Shown piece by piece: positions 27,327-37,279 of a DNA stretch of 64,000 nucleotides. A program made the translations under genes and the position numbers. The stretch's first letter is position 1. Every line of letters starts with the position of its first letter. Source of the stretch: Coleofasciculus sp. FACHB-1120 (GTDB taxonomy: Bacteria > Cyanobacteriota > Cyanobacteriia > Cyanobacteriales > FACHB-T130); NCBI RefSeq assembly GCF_014698845.1, contig NZ_JACJTV010000006.1, forward strand, positions 62,001-126,000, read 5' to 3'. A model generated the notes under the pieces. The model had not been told where the DNA came from and made no database searches. It was given only the letters and a program-made list of their open reading frames with translations.

Positions 27327-29150
27327 ATGAGCCGGATTTTGTTGCTTGTAGAGCAAAAAGAAAACCGCCGCCTGCTCTCAGAGTGGCTTGCTGGGCATCA
27401 CGAAGTATTGCTACCCGATGAAAAAGAGAACAGAAGAGAGGGAGCCGAGGAGTCAGGGAGCCGGGAAGAAATATTATTCAGCCCTCAGCCTCGTAGAGAC
27501 GCGCTCAATCGGCATCTCCTCAGTTCTCAGCCTTCTCAGCCGGAATGGGGTCTCCCCGCCCTAGCGGCGCTCAGCACTCAGCACGGGCAGGGTACTGTTC
27601 TGCCCCTTCCGCTCAGTCCTCAATCCTTAATCCTCAACATTCCTTTTGATCTATGCATTTTAGATAGCTTGGCTCTACAACAGCTTTGGGAACAGGTACA
27701 AGCTAGAAAAGCATCTGAATTACCAGTTTTTCTGCCATTTCTGTTGATTGTTCCTCGTCAGGATGTGGGGTTGATGACTCGACACTTGTGGAAAAGTGTT
27801 GATGAGTTAGTCACCATCCCCATTGAGAAGATGGAATTGCAGGTGCGAGTGGAGATGTTGTTGCGGACGCGACAACTCTCGTGGGATCTCAAACAGTGCC
27901 ATGCTGAGTTAAAGGAGACAAACGAGCGATCGCAACAGGAAATTGTCAAGCATCAGCAAGCAGAAGCCCAACTCCGACAAAGCGAAGAAAAATTCCGGCA
28001 GTTTCTCGAAGCAGCACCAGACGCGATCGCAATTGTTGGCGCAAGCGATCGCATCGTTCTCGTTAACACTCAAACTGAGAAAATGTTTGGCTATGAACGC
28101 GATGAATTGCTTGGCAATACCTTGGAGATGTTGCTACCCGATTACATCCGGCGCGTACACGATAAAGAACGCACCGACTCTTGTTGTGAACCTCAAGTCC
28201 CACCAATGGGAGTGGGTTTTGAGCTATTTGCCCGACGCAAGGATGGCAGTGAGTTCCCCGTAGATGTCAGCCTCAGCCACATTGAAACCCCGCAAGGATT
28301 TCTCGTCACTAGCATTATCCGCAACATCACCGTTCGCAAGCAAGCAGAAGAAGAAATTCACAAGGCGTTAGAACAAGAGCGACAATTAGGTGAATTGAAA
28401 TCTCGCTTTGTGTCAATGGTTTCTCACGAGTTTCGCAATCCGCTGACCTCGATTTCTCTTTCTGCCCATATGTTAGAACATTGCTCTAATGAATGGTCTC
28501 AGGAGAAAAAAAGCAAATATTTACTGCGGATTAAAGACATCGTGAGAAATATGACAGATTTGTTAGAAGATGTGCTTTTAATCGGCAGAGCAGATGCTGG
28601 AAAATCAGAATTCAACCCAGTCTCCCTCGACCTAACAGAATTCTGCCGTAATTTAGTAGAAGAAATCCAAATGAGTGCTAGCAATCAGCACCAGATAAAT
28701 TTTGTTAGCAATCAAACCCAACTCAATCCTGAAAGTTTAAATAGTGAAGTTTCCTCTCTTCAATGTTCTCATCTAGAAGTTTTAACCAGTTATGAAAATG
28801 AATCCGACACCATCGTTTTTATGGATGAAAAATTGCTGCGACAAATACTTAATAATTTGTTGTCCAATGCCATTAAATATTCCCCCCAAGGCGGTATCGT
28901 GCATTTTGCATTGACTTATGAGAATAGAGAGGCAACTTTTCAAATTAGAGATGAAGGAATCGGCATTCCTCCAGCAGATTTATCCCGGCTCTTTGAAACA
29001 TTTCATCGAGCCAAAAATGTTGGTAAAATTCCTGGAACTGGCTTAGGGCTGGCAATTGTCAAAAGATGCGTAGAAATACATGGAGGCAAAATAGCAGTGG
29101 ATAGCCAAGTTGGGGTAGGCACGACTTTTTCCGTGACACTTCCTTGTTAA
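27327..29150 (+). CDS. Sensor histidine kinase with interrupted receiver-like, PAS and kinase domains
   Basis: A 607-residue kinase. Residues 1-32 and about 104-185 together look like one receiver-like domain (SRILLLVEQKENRRLL; FDLCILDSLALQ; IPIEKMELQVRVEMLL), split by a 71-residue low-complexity insert (see 27423-27636). A coiled coil (about 190-222) leads to a PAS domain (225-340), then HisKA with H368 (MVSHEFRNPL), and the HATPase with NLLSNAIKYS, DEGIGIP and GTGLGLAIVK. It likely autophosphorylates H368; its partner regulator is unknown. The preceding diguanylate cyclase may be related in function. Confidence 0.88.
   Translation: MSRILLLVEQKENRRLLSEWLAGHHEVLLPDEKENRREGAEESGSREEILFSPQPRRDALNRHLLSSQPSQPEWGLPALAALSTQHGQGTVLPLPLSPQSLILNIPFDLCILDSLALQQLWEQVQARKASELPVFLPFLLIVPRQDVGLMTRHLWKSVDELVTIPIEKMELQVRVEMLLRTRQLSWDLKQCHAELKETNERSQQEIVKHQQAEAQLRQSEEKFRQFLEAAPDAIAIVGASDRIVLVNTQTEKMFGYERDELLGNTLEMLLPDYIRRVHDKERTDSCCEPQVPPMGVGFELFARRKDGSEFPVDVSLSHIETPQGFLVTSIIRNITVRKQAEEEIHKALEQERQLGELKSRFVSMVSHEFRNPLTSISLSAHMLEHCSNEWSQEKKSKYLLRIKDIVRNMTDLLEDVLLIGRADAGKSEFNPVSLDLTEFCRNLVEEIQMSASNQHQINFVSNQTQLNPESLNSEVSSLQCSHLEVLTSYENESDTIVFMDEKLLRQILNNLLSNAIKYSPQGGIVHFALTYENREATFQIRDEGIGIPPADLSRLFETFHRAKNVGKIPGTGLGLAIVKRCVEIHGGKIAVDSQVGVGTTFSVTLPC
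27423..27636. repeat. Heptamer-type repeat inserted in frame in the kinase gene
   Basis: Within the first domain, about 214 bases are rich in CTCAGCN heptamers (CTCAGCCCTCAGCC; CTCAGTTCTCAGCC; CTCAGCACTCAGCA; CTCAGTCCTCAATC). This is the look of cyanobacterial intergenic repeats, not of a receiver domain. The insert is translated as a Ser/Pro/Gln/Leu-rich run with no break in the frame. Confidence 0.7.
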
Positions 29151-29207
29151 CTTGCTTGTTAATAGTCATTGGTTACGGGTGATTCGCTAGTGACTAATGA
29201 TGATTAA

Positions 29208-30527
29208 CTAATCACGATTAACTGTCCATTCTTTTAAAGCGATCGCTATCCCTTGTTTTAATTCGGGGGTGAGATTTTCGTTGTTAGCGAGTTGTTTTAA
29301 TTGCTGGTAAGCGACGGGAAATTTTTTGAGGGCAGCAATCGCGTGCAGTTTTACCCCCGCATCGGGATCTGCCAACAGCTCAATTAACTGGTTGATCGCG
29401 ATGGCATCGCCTAGCTGTCCCCATGCCATTGCTACCGCTTGTTTAACCTTGGGATCTTGAGCAGTTGAGCTTTCTGATTCAAGTGCTGTCACCAGGATTT
29501 TAGCGGCGGTTGGGACTAATCTTGGAGAATCCACTCGCCCTAAAACGGTGACAATTTCCTGCCATAACACCGGAGACTCAACAGAAAGAGCTTGTTGCAA
29601 ATACTCCAAGGCGGCTGCTGTTTGGGGGAGCGATCGCACGATGTCTACTTGCAAGCTAAGCGGCGTATTCGGGGACGCGAGTACCTGAAACAAGGCAGCG
29701 GCGGCTTCATCTGTCCCCAGCCGTCCTAATGCGATCGCACTATGCTGGCAAACTTCCAAATTAAAGTCAAATAGCAGCGGTTGCAGCTGAGTTACCAGAT
29801 CCAATTCTTCTAATAAATCGGAACGCATCCCCAAGCCAATTACGGCTTCTTTTCTCACCTGTGCCGCTGGATCTTGCAAGGCATCCATCAATACTGGCGG
29901 AATCCGGCTGTCGTGAAAACTACCCAGTGCTTCAATCGCCGCGGCTCGAATCGAAGATTGGGGATCTTGAACCACGTTCAGGAGAGGCGCAATCGTTTCG
30001 GAACGGCGGATCTGGGCAAGCGATCGCACGGCTAACAGTCGTGTCTCTGGTTCTGCTAATAATTCGGTCAATGCCTCCACAGCAGGGGAGCCGATATGCG
30101 CTAAAGCAGCCGCTGCTGCCACGGTGAGTTCTTCATCCTCAGATGTTTTCAGCAGCTCTACTAAGGCGGTGATGACGGCAGGATTGTCAAATTCTCCCAA
30201 GATGCGACCAGCGAACCAACGCTCCTCCAAGTCTGCGTCTTCGTCTTTCAGGATGGAAATCAAAGGTGCGATCGCGCCTTCCCCTAGCTTGGGTAACACC
30301 TTCGCCACTTCCCACCGTTCCTGAAAATCCCCGGCGTCAAGTACATCTAAAGCCAGGTTCAGTAATTGCTCTAAGTAAAGCGAGTTAGAATCTTCTCCTC
30401 TTTCCGACTCCCCCTGCCTTCCCTCTTCTTTGCTAAGTGGCAGTTGCTGCAAGCATTGGTTTAACAATGACCAGTTTTTTTGCTGTGCCGCAATAGTAGC
30501 CTGCTCTAAAACACTTAATAACATCAT
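29208..30527 (-). CDS. HEAT-repeat protein
   Basis: A 439-residue protein built from about ten HEAT/PBS-lyase-like helical repeats (for example VITALVELLKTSEDEELTVA, IAPLLNVVQDPQSSIRAAAI, AAALFQVLASPN), with a short acidic, charged N-terminal part. Related cyanobacterial proteins include phycobilisome lyases (CpcE/F) and the degradation factor NblB, but the HEAT pattern alone does not say which. It likely serves as a protein-binding scaffold. It is convergent with the histidine kinase. Confidence 0.85.
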   Translation of the reverse strand: MMLLSVLEQATIAAQQKNWSLLNQCLQQLPLSKEEGRQGESERGEDSNSLYLEQLLNLALDVLDAGDFQERWEVAKVLPKLGEGAIAPLISILKDEDADLEERWFAGRILGEFDNPAVITALVELLKTSEDEELTVAAAAALAHIGSPAVEALTELLAEPETRLLAVRSLAQIRRSETIAPLLNVVQDPQSSIRAAAIEALGSFHDSRIPPVLMDALQDPAAQVRKEAVIGLGMRSDLLEELDLVTQLQPLLFDFNLEVCQHSAIALGRLGTDEAAAALFQVLASPNTPLSLQVDIVRSLPQTAAALEYLQQALSVESPVLWQEIVTVLGRVDSPRLVPTAAKILVTALESESSTAQDPKVKQAVAMAWGQLGDAIAINQLIELLADPDAGVKLHAIAALKKFPVAYQQLKQLANNENLTPELKQGIAIALKEWTVNRD

Positions 30528-30997
30528 TTAAATCACTTTTACTCAATTTTAACCCGACACGCTTGACGTAAACTAACGACCCTTGTTTCCTGAACCTGGA
30601 TGCCTTTGAGTTTCACAAGCTAGTTTACCTAGAATCTTGGTGGAGATACTAGATTTGCCGATATTGCCGATAAATTAGTATAGAGGCTGCGCTTGCTTGA
30701 TTTTGACGAATAGAAACCTTTCTCAATCAACTCCTGCTCCGTCTGCAAATGTAAAACAAGCATTGATTTAATGCATTAATTTTATTGTTAAATAATTGTA
30801 TAATTAAAAGAACTAAATTGCAGCCTTTCTCTTTTATAACTAATTTTTTAAATCAATATTGACTAACCGTATAGGCTTATTGAAGGTAGATAGTTTTATA
30901 AAATTGTTGCCGCTCTCTACAATTAATATGGCAATCGATTTCTTCCTGTCACGCAGCCTCAAAGTCGGCAATTGAACATTTTGGGTAGGAAAAACTG
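30528..30997. other. AT-rich intergenic region
   Basis: 470 bases, strongly AT-rich around 30760-30900. No gene, hairpin or repeat could be supported. It includes promoter sequence for the HEAT gene and for the gene at 30998. Confidence 0.5.
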
Positions 30998-31567
30998 ATG
31001 CTAGTAACGATGGAACTGCGCTGGTTTTATCACGGCATAATCCCCACACAGATTGAACATTGGTTTAATCAAGAGAGCCTCAGTGGACAGATGGAATCGC
31101 CAGAAAATAGAGAAGACTGGTATTTATACTTACCTAACTGTGATTACCTGGGTATCAAACTGCGGCAAGGAAAGCTGGAAATCAAGTGGCGTCAAGCCGA
31201 ATTAAAAGTGCTGCGTTTTGGGGATTTGGTGGAGGGGAAAGCAGAGAAATGGGCGAAGTGGACGTGTGAAGATCCCACCTCAAAATGCTTTATTCCCGCA
31301 GAGGTGGCGGGAAAAGAGTCGTGGATGAGTGTGAAGAAGGAGCGATCGCAGCGTGTTTACCAAGACTGTGCTGTTGAACTCACTCAGCTAAATATTAATG
31401 GCAAGGATTCGTGGAGTCTGGCTTTTGAAGCTACAGGCGAAGATGACAAGCTCATGGATAACCTTGGAACAGTAGCCAGCCAAGTATTTCAAACTTACCA
31501 AGGTTCAAAGTTGCAAGGTAAGGATTCTTTTGCTTATCCTAACTGGCTGTCTGTAGTTGGGGAGTGA
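30998..31567 (+). CDS. Conserved hypothetical protein (possible CYTH-like fold)
   Basis: A 189-residue soluble protein starting MLVTMELRWFYHG. Alternating basic and acidic strands (DWYLYLPNCDYLGIKLRQGK, LEIKWRQAELKVLRFGDLVE, RVYQDCAVELTQLNINGKDS, WSLAFEATGED) suggest a beta-barrel of the CYTH type, which binds phosphorylated substrates, but I see no full ExExK signature, so this is only a guess. The first ATG (30998) has AGGA upstream. The next gene is dapL. Confidence 0.6.
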   Translation: MLVTMELRWFYHGIIPTQIEHWFNQESLSGQMESPENREDWYLYLPNCDYLGIKLRQGKLEIKWRQAELKVLRFGDLVEGKAEKWAKWTCEDPTSKCFIPAEVAGKESWMSVKKERSQRVYQDCAVELTQLNINGKDSWSLAFEATGEDDKLMDNLGTVASQVFQTYQGSKLQGKDSFAYPNWLSVVGE

Positions 31568-31679
31568 CGCTAGCGCACTGACCCAATCTATAATCTTTAT
31601 TCACTCAACAGTATTAACCGTGGAATCGTAACGCGACGATTGGCAGTAAGCTATTTTACGGCGTTCGTGGCGATTCAAC

Positions 31680-32915
<1,236 letters not shown>

Positions 32916-33020
32916 AAGGTTGCGGTGGGCAATGCCCACCCACGCTACCACTACGTCAACTTGCTGTACAGTTTTTACTAAAGAGAGACAGAATTTCGGT
33001 AGTTGAGCTTCGAGCCTGGG

Positions 33021-33380
33021 ATGAGCGACCAAGAAGAACCCGTAATCATGGAAAGAATTTCCGATGAAGCTTTGGTGGTTCGAGGAGGTGCTAACCGTCC
33101 GGTAGACATTCAGCGAGGGATTGGGATTCATCCAAGTCCAAGTGGTGTAAGTGGAGTATCGGTACAGAGTGCAGCAGGCGTATCTCTAGCAGAACTAGCA
33201 GCAGCAATTCCTCATACACAAGTCGGTGTTACAACTGTAGAAGAGGTTCGTCAAGCAGGTGGTGATGTAATTCGCACTTCTGGAAGAAGTCCATATCATG
33301 CAACCTTAACTGGACTATTTCCTGAACAGATGAGCGCTCTTTTAACTCCAACAATCGCTAACCCAGCACGAGAAACTTAG
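33021..33380 (+). CDS. Hypothetical protein, first gene of a small unknown module
   Basis: 119 residues from the ATG at 33021 (MSDQEEPVIMERISDEALVV); a TTG lies 6 codons further up. The sequence has a conserved-looking RISDEALVVRGGANRPVDIQ opening, a middle GVSGVSVQSAAGVSLAELAA and an end DVIRTSGRSPYHATLTGLFP. I cannot name its family, although the look is of a conserved accessory protein. It is followed after 16 bases by another small gene in the same direction, suggesting a pair. Confidence 0.6.
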   Translation: MSDQEEPVIMERISDEALVVRGGANRPVDIQRGIGIHPSPSGVSGVSVQSAAGVSLAELAAAIPHTQVGVTTVEEVRQAGGDVIRTSGRSPYHATLTGLFPEQMSALLTPTIANPARET

Positions 33381-33396
33381 ACATTAGAGAAAAGAT

Positions 33397-33654
33397 ATGG
33401 AAAAGCTGAGAGTTTTTGCAGACTTTCATAATGCAGATGTTGAAGATCGGCTGCGTTTAAACTGTATTGGAACTATGGAAGACCTAGCTCATCAGCAAAT
33501 CTCATTGCAAGATGGTCAAGTTCTTACACTTTACAGTGAGGAGTTGGAAGTTGATGGTGTAATCCAGTATTCGACAGAAGAAAACTTGTGGGTTGCTGTA
33601 ATTGATTGGAATGCAATTCGGGAAAGAGAGTTGATTGTCCAGACTGAAAACTAG
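33397..33654 (+). CDS. Hypothetical protein, second gene of the unknown module
   Basis: An 85-residue acidic protein (MEKLRVFADFHNADVEDRLR ... ENLWVAVIDWNAIRE). No family is recognised. It lies 16 bases after the gene at 33021-33380 with a plausible GAGAAAAG ribosome site and 20 bases before the Uma2 pseudogene. The small size, acidity and tight pairing are what one would see in an antitoxin or immunity partner, but that is inference only. Confidence 0.6.
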   Translation: MEKLRVFADFHNADVEDRLRLNCIGTMEDLAHQQISLQDGQVLTLYSEELEVDGVIQYSTEENLWVAVIDWNAIRERELIVQTEN

Positions 33655-33674
33655 CATTAATAGAGCGAATCTTG

Positions 33675-34199
33675 ATGGCTAGCACTACTCAACGGCTCAC
33701 CCTGCAAGAGTTCCTGAAGCTGCCAAATATTGAGGAGTCGCCAGCTTGGGAGTTAGTAGACGGACAAATAAATCAAAAATCTATGCCCATAGCTTTCCAC
33801 AGCATCTTGCAGAAACGGCTGATGGCTACAATTGACCAAGTGGATTCACCCTATGAAGCTTTTCCAGAGCTACGCTGCATCTTAAGTAGTAATTCTGTCG
33901 TTCCTGATATTACAGTTATTCACCAAGACCGAGTCCCTTCTGAGAATATCGCTGTTGAAGGTGCCCCTGATTGGATGATTGAGATCCTTTCACCCGACCA
34001 AAGCACCACTAAATTGATTGCTAAAATTCAAACTTGCCTGCAAGAAGGAACTTAATTAGGGTGGCTTATCGATCCGACAGAAGGAGTGATTATTGTGCTG
34101 TGGTCAGATACTCGGATGGCATTGCTGAGAGATAGCGATCGCTTGCCTGTACCCCAAGATATCCCATTAGAACTGACAGTTGAGCGAGTATTTAGCTAG
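33675..34199 (+). pseudogene. Uma2-family (DUF820) endonuclease-like gene with an in-frame stop
   Basis: Uma2 proteins are PD-(D/E)XK nuclease-like and very abundant in cyanobacteria. The frame reads MASTTQRLTLQEFLKLPNIE ... WELVDGQINQKSM ... VVPDITVIHQDR ... PDWMIEILSPDQSTTKLIAK. At codon 127 a TAA (34053-34055) interrupts it; the same frame then goes on as LGWLIDPTEGVIIVLWSDT to a TAG at 34197-34199. The family reads GTQLGWLIDP at this point, so a single C to T change (CAA to TAA) explains the break. The first part keeps the catalytic Asp/Glu positions but loses the last strand. Confidence 0.85.
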
Positions 34200-34402
34200 T
34201 TACGGCGGGCAAGTTGAGGATATATAATAATAAGTCTCAATGGTTTTGGTAGGTAAGGCTCACCCTGCGAACAGCCAAAGGTGTTTGACGAACCAGAACA
34301 GCAGCTTCCCGTCCCTTTATTTGCTAGCGAACTACATCTGACTGTAGGGGTTGTATTTGGTATATTTACCTTTTAGGCAAGCAAGAATAGGTTTAAAAAT
34401 AA

Positions 34403-34891
34403 ATGCAACTAAATAACCCTGTGCTTATTGGTGTATTTATTACTTCTATTACTGCTATTGCTAGTGTGATTACTACTTTGCTTACTTCTCTCATTTCTAC
34501 TGATTCTCAAACCAGGCGAGAGAATAAAATTTGGCTTAGAAGTGAACTAAGAAATATATATGGGGGAGCTATTCAAAGCTTGGCAACTCTTCTAACTCTT
34601 TCAAGTATTGAAAGCAACATGGATATTATAGAGGGAGCTATAGTTGACGCAAAAAAATGGTTGGCTCTTTCATTAATATATTTTGAACCTAAACAAAAGA
34701 AAGCATCTAAATTATTTGAAGAGGAAATATATTTATTTATTTCAGGACAATACAAGCAATTTTTGATTAACGCTAAGATGAAAGGATTCCAACCATCAGA
34801 AAAATATCAAGGTGTAAATGATGTTTATGGAGCAGCAGATGTAATGCTTAAAAGAATTATGGAAGTTGCATATCAAGACAAAAGATTATAG
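34403..34891 (+). CDS. Hypothetical membrane-anchored protein
   Basis: 162 residues. An N-terminal hydrophobic segment (VLIGVFITSITAIASVITTL) is followed by a charged helical domain (NKIWLRSELRNIYGGAIQSL; AKKWLALSLIYFEPKQKKAS). The base composition is more AT-rich than the neighbours, which suggests an acquired gene. No family is recognised. Confidence 0.55.
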   Translation: MQLNNPVLIGVFITSITAIASVITTLLTSLISTDSQTRRENKIWLRSELRNIYGGAIQSLATLLTLSSIESNMDIIEGAIVDAKKWLALSLIYFEPKQKKASKLFEEEIYLFISGQYKQFLINAKMKGFQPSEKYQGVNDVYGAADVMLKRIMEVAYQDKRL

Positions 34892-34988
34892 TGAGTGGAA
34901 AATGGACTTCAGTCAAGGAGATATCTACAGTTTTCAAGCTCACTTAGCTCATCTGATAAGTGTGAGGAGCGATCGCATCTTTACTGTG

Positions 34989-35040
34989 ATCGCTCCCATA
35001 AATTCAAGTCAAGGCGCGATCGCTCCCATTAATTGACGGA
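34989..35040. repeat. Two copies of a GATCGCTCCCAT-AATT repeat
   Basis: Two neighbouring copies of GATCGCTCCCATAAATT / GATCGCTCCCATTAATTGACGG. A third, GATCGCTTCCATAAATTGACGG, lies at about 36400-36421. It has a HIP1-type start and a conserved tail and is found only between genes. Confidence 0.65.
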
Positions 35041-35065
35041 AAAAGGCGAACGAAGATTGTCTGAA

Positions 35066-35260
35066 TCAGACCTTGACAACTTTCCACAAGATGAAACCAA
35101 CTACTGCAACTCCAATTCCACCTACTTGCAGTATGTTATGCAACATCGCGCCTGAAACCCCCAGGAATACCAGGACAATTGACACTGCGATCATTCCTAA
35201 TCCAATAGTGACAAGGATTTTGCCCCATTGAGGAGCTTTGGTATTTTTCGGTTCGTTCAT
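35066..35260 (-). CDS. Small two-helix membrane protein
   Basis: A 64-residue protein with two transmembrane helices (ILVTIGLGMIAVSIVLVFLG; ILQVGGIGVAVVGFILWKVV) and a polar N-terminus (MNEPKNTKAPQWGK). No family is recognised. It sits alone between accessory genes. Confidence 0.55.
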   Translation of the reverse strand: MNEPKNTKAPQWGKILVTIGLGMIAVSIVLVFLGVSGAMLHNILQVGGIGVAVVGFILWKVVKV

Positions 35261-35403
35261 AAGTTAGGAGTCTATGAATATTTGCTTAGCCAAGAGGGTC
35301 TAAAAGTCTTGTAAACCTCTGAAACTATTGTATGAGAAAGTGATGATACTGCTACCGATGAATTCGTTACCTCTACTATTGAGCGCGGTGCGATCGCGCT
35401 CAT

Positions 35404-35886
35404 CTAATCCTCAAAGATGGCATCAAACAGCGATCGCTTAACCCTGAAATTTATCCCTACCAGGTCTTGATACAATTGCTCTAAGCTATCAATGGTAATT
35501 TTGCTATCTGCTTGAAGTGTCCTAATAATTGCCAACGTTCCCTTAACATTCAGTCCCAAGCGAGTTGCTTCCTTCCTGGCTGCAAAATCATCCAAAATAA
35601 TGTAGTCTGTTTGCAATTCAATACCAAGCGCGATCGCTTCCGCCTCTCCTCTCCCTAGCCGCATATTTATACTGTTAGCTAAGGAAGTTAATTTAATTGT
35701 CTTGGCTGAAACTTTACCGGAATCAATCAAAGCTTTCACTTGCAGACAAGCTTCGTCAGATTTAGCACTGATTTCCTCTGCAACAAATATTGGTAGATAG
35801 AATTTATCGGTAGAGTCAACAAAACTATCCAAAAATTGCAGCCGTGATAAAAAAATTAATGGGGAGGAGTTAAAAATGACCTTCAA
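35404..35886 (-). CDS. DUF3368 PIN-like toxin
   Basis: A 160-residue DUF3368 (VapC-like) protein. The N-terminus MKVIFNSSPLIFLSRLQFLD carries the first strand; the D-G/E-R-G-E-A-E-A motif (LGRGEAEAIALG) and the YIILDDFAARKEATRLGLNV motif supply the acidic ribonuclease residues. It lies 6 bases after the UPF0175 gene, the usual order of such pairs. The first acidic residue of PIN domains is Asn/Ser here (NSSP), as in most DUF3368 proteins. Confidence 0.85.
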   Translation of the reverse strand: MKVIFNSSPLIFLSRLQFLDSFVDSTDKFYLPIFVAEEISAKSDEACLQVKALIDSGKVSAKTIKLTSLANSINMRLGRGEAEAIALGIELQTDYIILDDFAARKEATRLGLNVKGTLAIIRTLQADSKITIDSLEQLYQDLVGINFRVKRSLFDAIFED

Positions 35887-35892
35887 GAGAGC

Positions 35893-36132
35893 TTACCAAT
35901 TCTTCTCAAGTGGAATATCTTGTGGAGTTAAATAGGAAAACTCAAGCCCCATCAAGTCTAATAACGTAAGAAATGCATCCGGCTCTACTCCCATAATTTC
36001 TGCTGCTTTTTTCAAGCTAATAAGTTTAGAAAACAAAGCTCCCAACACAAACAGAAATATTTCTTTCTGCTCAATATCGTCGAATAGTTGTATTTCTGAA
36101 GCAACGCTTCTTAGCACTTCCTTGCTAGTCAT
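35893..36132 (-). CDS. UPF0175-type antitoxin
   Basis: A 79-residue protein with the UPF0175/COG2886 pattern: an N-terminal acidic stretch (LFDDIEQKEIFLFVLGALFS) then a helix-turn-helix-like part (KLISLKKAAEIMGVEPDAFL) and an end SYLTPQDIPLEKNW. It precedes the DUF3368 gene by 6 bases and presumably neutralises it and represses the operon. Confidence 0.75.
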   Translation of the reverse strand: MTSKEVLRSVASEIQLFDDIEQKEIFLFVLGALFSKLISLKKAAEIMGVEPDAFLTLLDLMGLEFSYLTPQDIPLEKNW

Positions 36133-36572
36133 GGGGCTTTTAGACTAATGGCAGGATACGCTTTAAGCATAGACTATTTACCTTGACATAAATACTATTG
36201 ACTAAAAAACTTCTCACCAGTAGCACTTAAGCCATATCAACTCGCTTTAAGGAGTCTTGACTCTACTGTTAGATTGCAAGCAAAGATACATTCACGGTAT
36301 TCGAGTGGATACCGATGCTGTCTAGTGAGTTTTGAAATTGAAGCAGCCGCAAAGAGCCGAATAGACAAGCTTTACTAGAGGAGTCAGAATAAGCGAACGA
36401 TCGCTTCCATAAATTGACGGGGTTAATTAATTGACAGAAATGTGCGATCGCAAACTATATCAGTGGGTAGAGCTTAGTGTGGCGGGGTGATCTATCTTAA
36501 GGTTCTACCTAGTCCTTGAGAAATTTTCTAGCGTGAAGGTATAGCTCACTCAAGCATAGAAAAAAGATTTTT
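36133..36572. other. Intergenic region
   Basis: 440 bases. It holds the third copy of the GATCGCTNCCAT repeat (about 36400) and one HIP1 octamer at about 36444, and it should contain promoters for the antitoxin gene and the HdeD-like gene. No gene is seen. Confidence 0.5.
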
Positions 36573-37142
36573 ATGACAACCGACGTTTCTACTGATATCA
36601 ACAAGAACAAAGGTATTAATGGATCGCTTTTGACTGGCGCTCTTTTGATTGTTTTGGGGATAGTTGCGATCGCTGTACCGAATGTCTCGACAATTGTCGC
36701 TGAGACTTGGATTGCTTTGATCCTAGCTAGTGCGGGAGCGACTAAGGCAGTCTATGCCTTTCAAACTCGCGAGCAAGGCGGTTTCATTTGGAAACTCCTG
36801 TTGAGCGCCCTCTACATTGCCACAGGCGTAATGCTTTTCTTTTACCCCTTAACAGGTGTCCTGACGCTGACTCTGTTGCTAGGTAGCTTTTTGCTGACAG
36901 AAGGTGTATTCAACCTGATCCTGGCATTCCGGGTGCGTCCGCAACAGAATTGGACATGGGTACTGACAGACGGCATCATTACGCTAGTGTTGGGCGCAAT
37001 GATTTGGTTCCAGTGGCCCTTCAATGCGCCTTGGTTGATTGGGACGCTAGTAGGTGTCAGCGTTCTGTTTACGGGAGTTTCCCGCCTGATGCTGTCACTG
37101 AATAAGCGTTCTGCCTTGAATGAATCTAACCAAGCTGCTTAA
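36573..37142 (+). CDS. HdeD/DUF308 family membrane protein
   Basis: A 189-residue protein with six predicted transmembrane helices, in the paired pattern of the HdeD/DUF308 family (LLTGALLIVLGIVAIAVPN; GVLTLTLLLGSFLLTEGVFN; WVLTDGIITLVLGAMIWFQW; APWLIGTLVGVSVLFTGVSR). In E. coli HdeD is linked to acid resistance; the cyanobacterial function is unknown. The start ATG at 36573 follows AAAAAAG only, a weak site. Confidence 0.88.
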   Translation: MTTDVSTDINKNKGINGSLLTGALLIVLGIVAIAVPNVSTIVAETWIALILASAGATKAVYAFQTREQGGFIWKLLLSALYIATGVMLFFYPLTGVLTLTLLLGSFLLTEGVFNLILAFRVRPQQNWTWVLTDGIITLVLGAMIWFQWPFNAPWLIGTLVGVSVLFTGVSRLMLSLNKRSALNESNQAA

Positions 37143-37212
37143 GTTTCAAGCGCTGTGGTCTGGTGTAAGGCGGGTAATCTCTTAAGAAAATTGCCCGCAA
37201 GTTCCATAGAGG

Positions 37213-37262
37213 CGATCGCATCCTAATAGCGATCGCTTTTATCTCAGGAAAAGTGCGATCGC
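37213..37262. repeat. Cluster of three HIP1 octamers
   Basis: GCGATCGC occurs three times in 50 bases (about 37213, 37230 and 37256) in the gap after the HdeD-like gene. HIP1 is abundant across the whole window, but such a tight cluster in non-coding DNA stands out. Confidence 0.7.
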
Positions 37263-37279
37263 GTTCTCAGGTTAAATGA

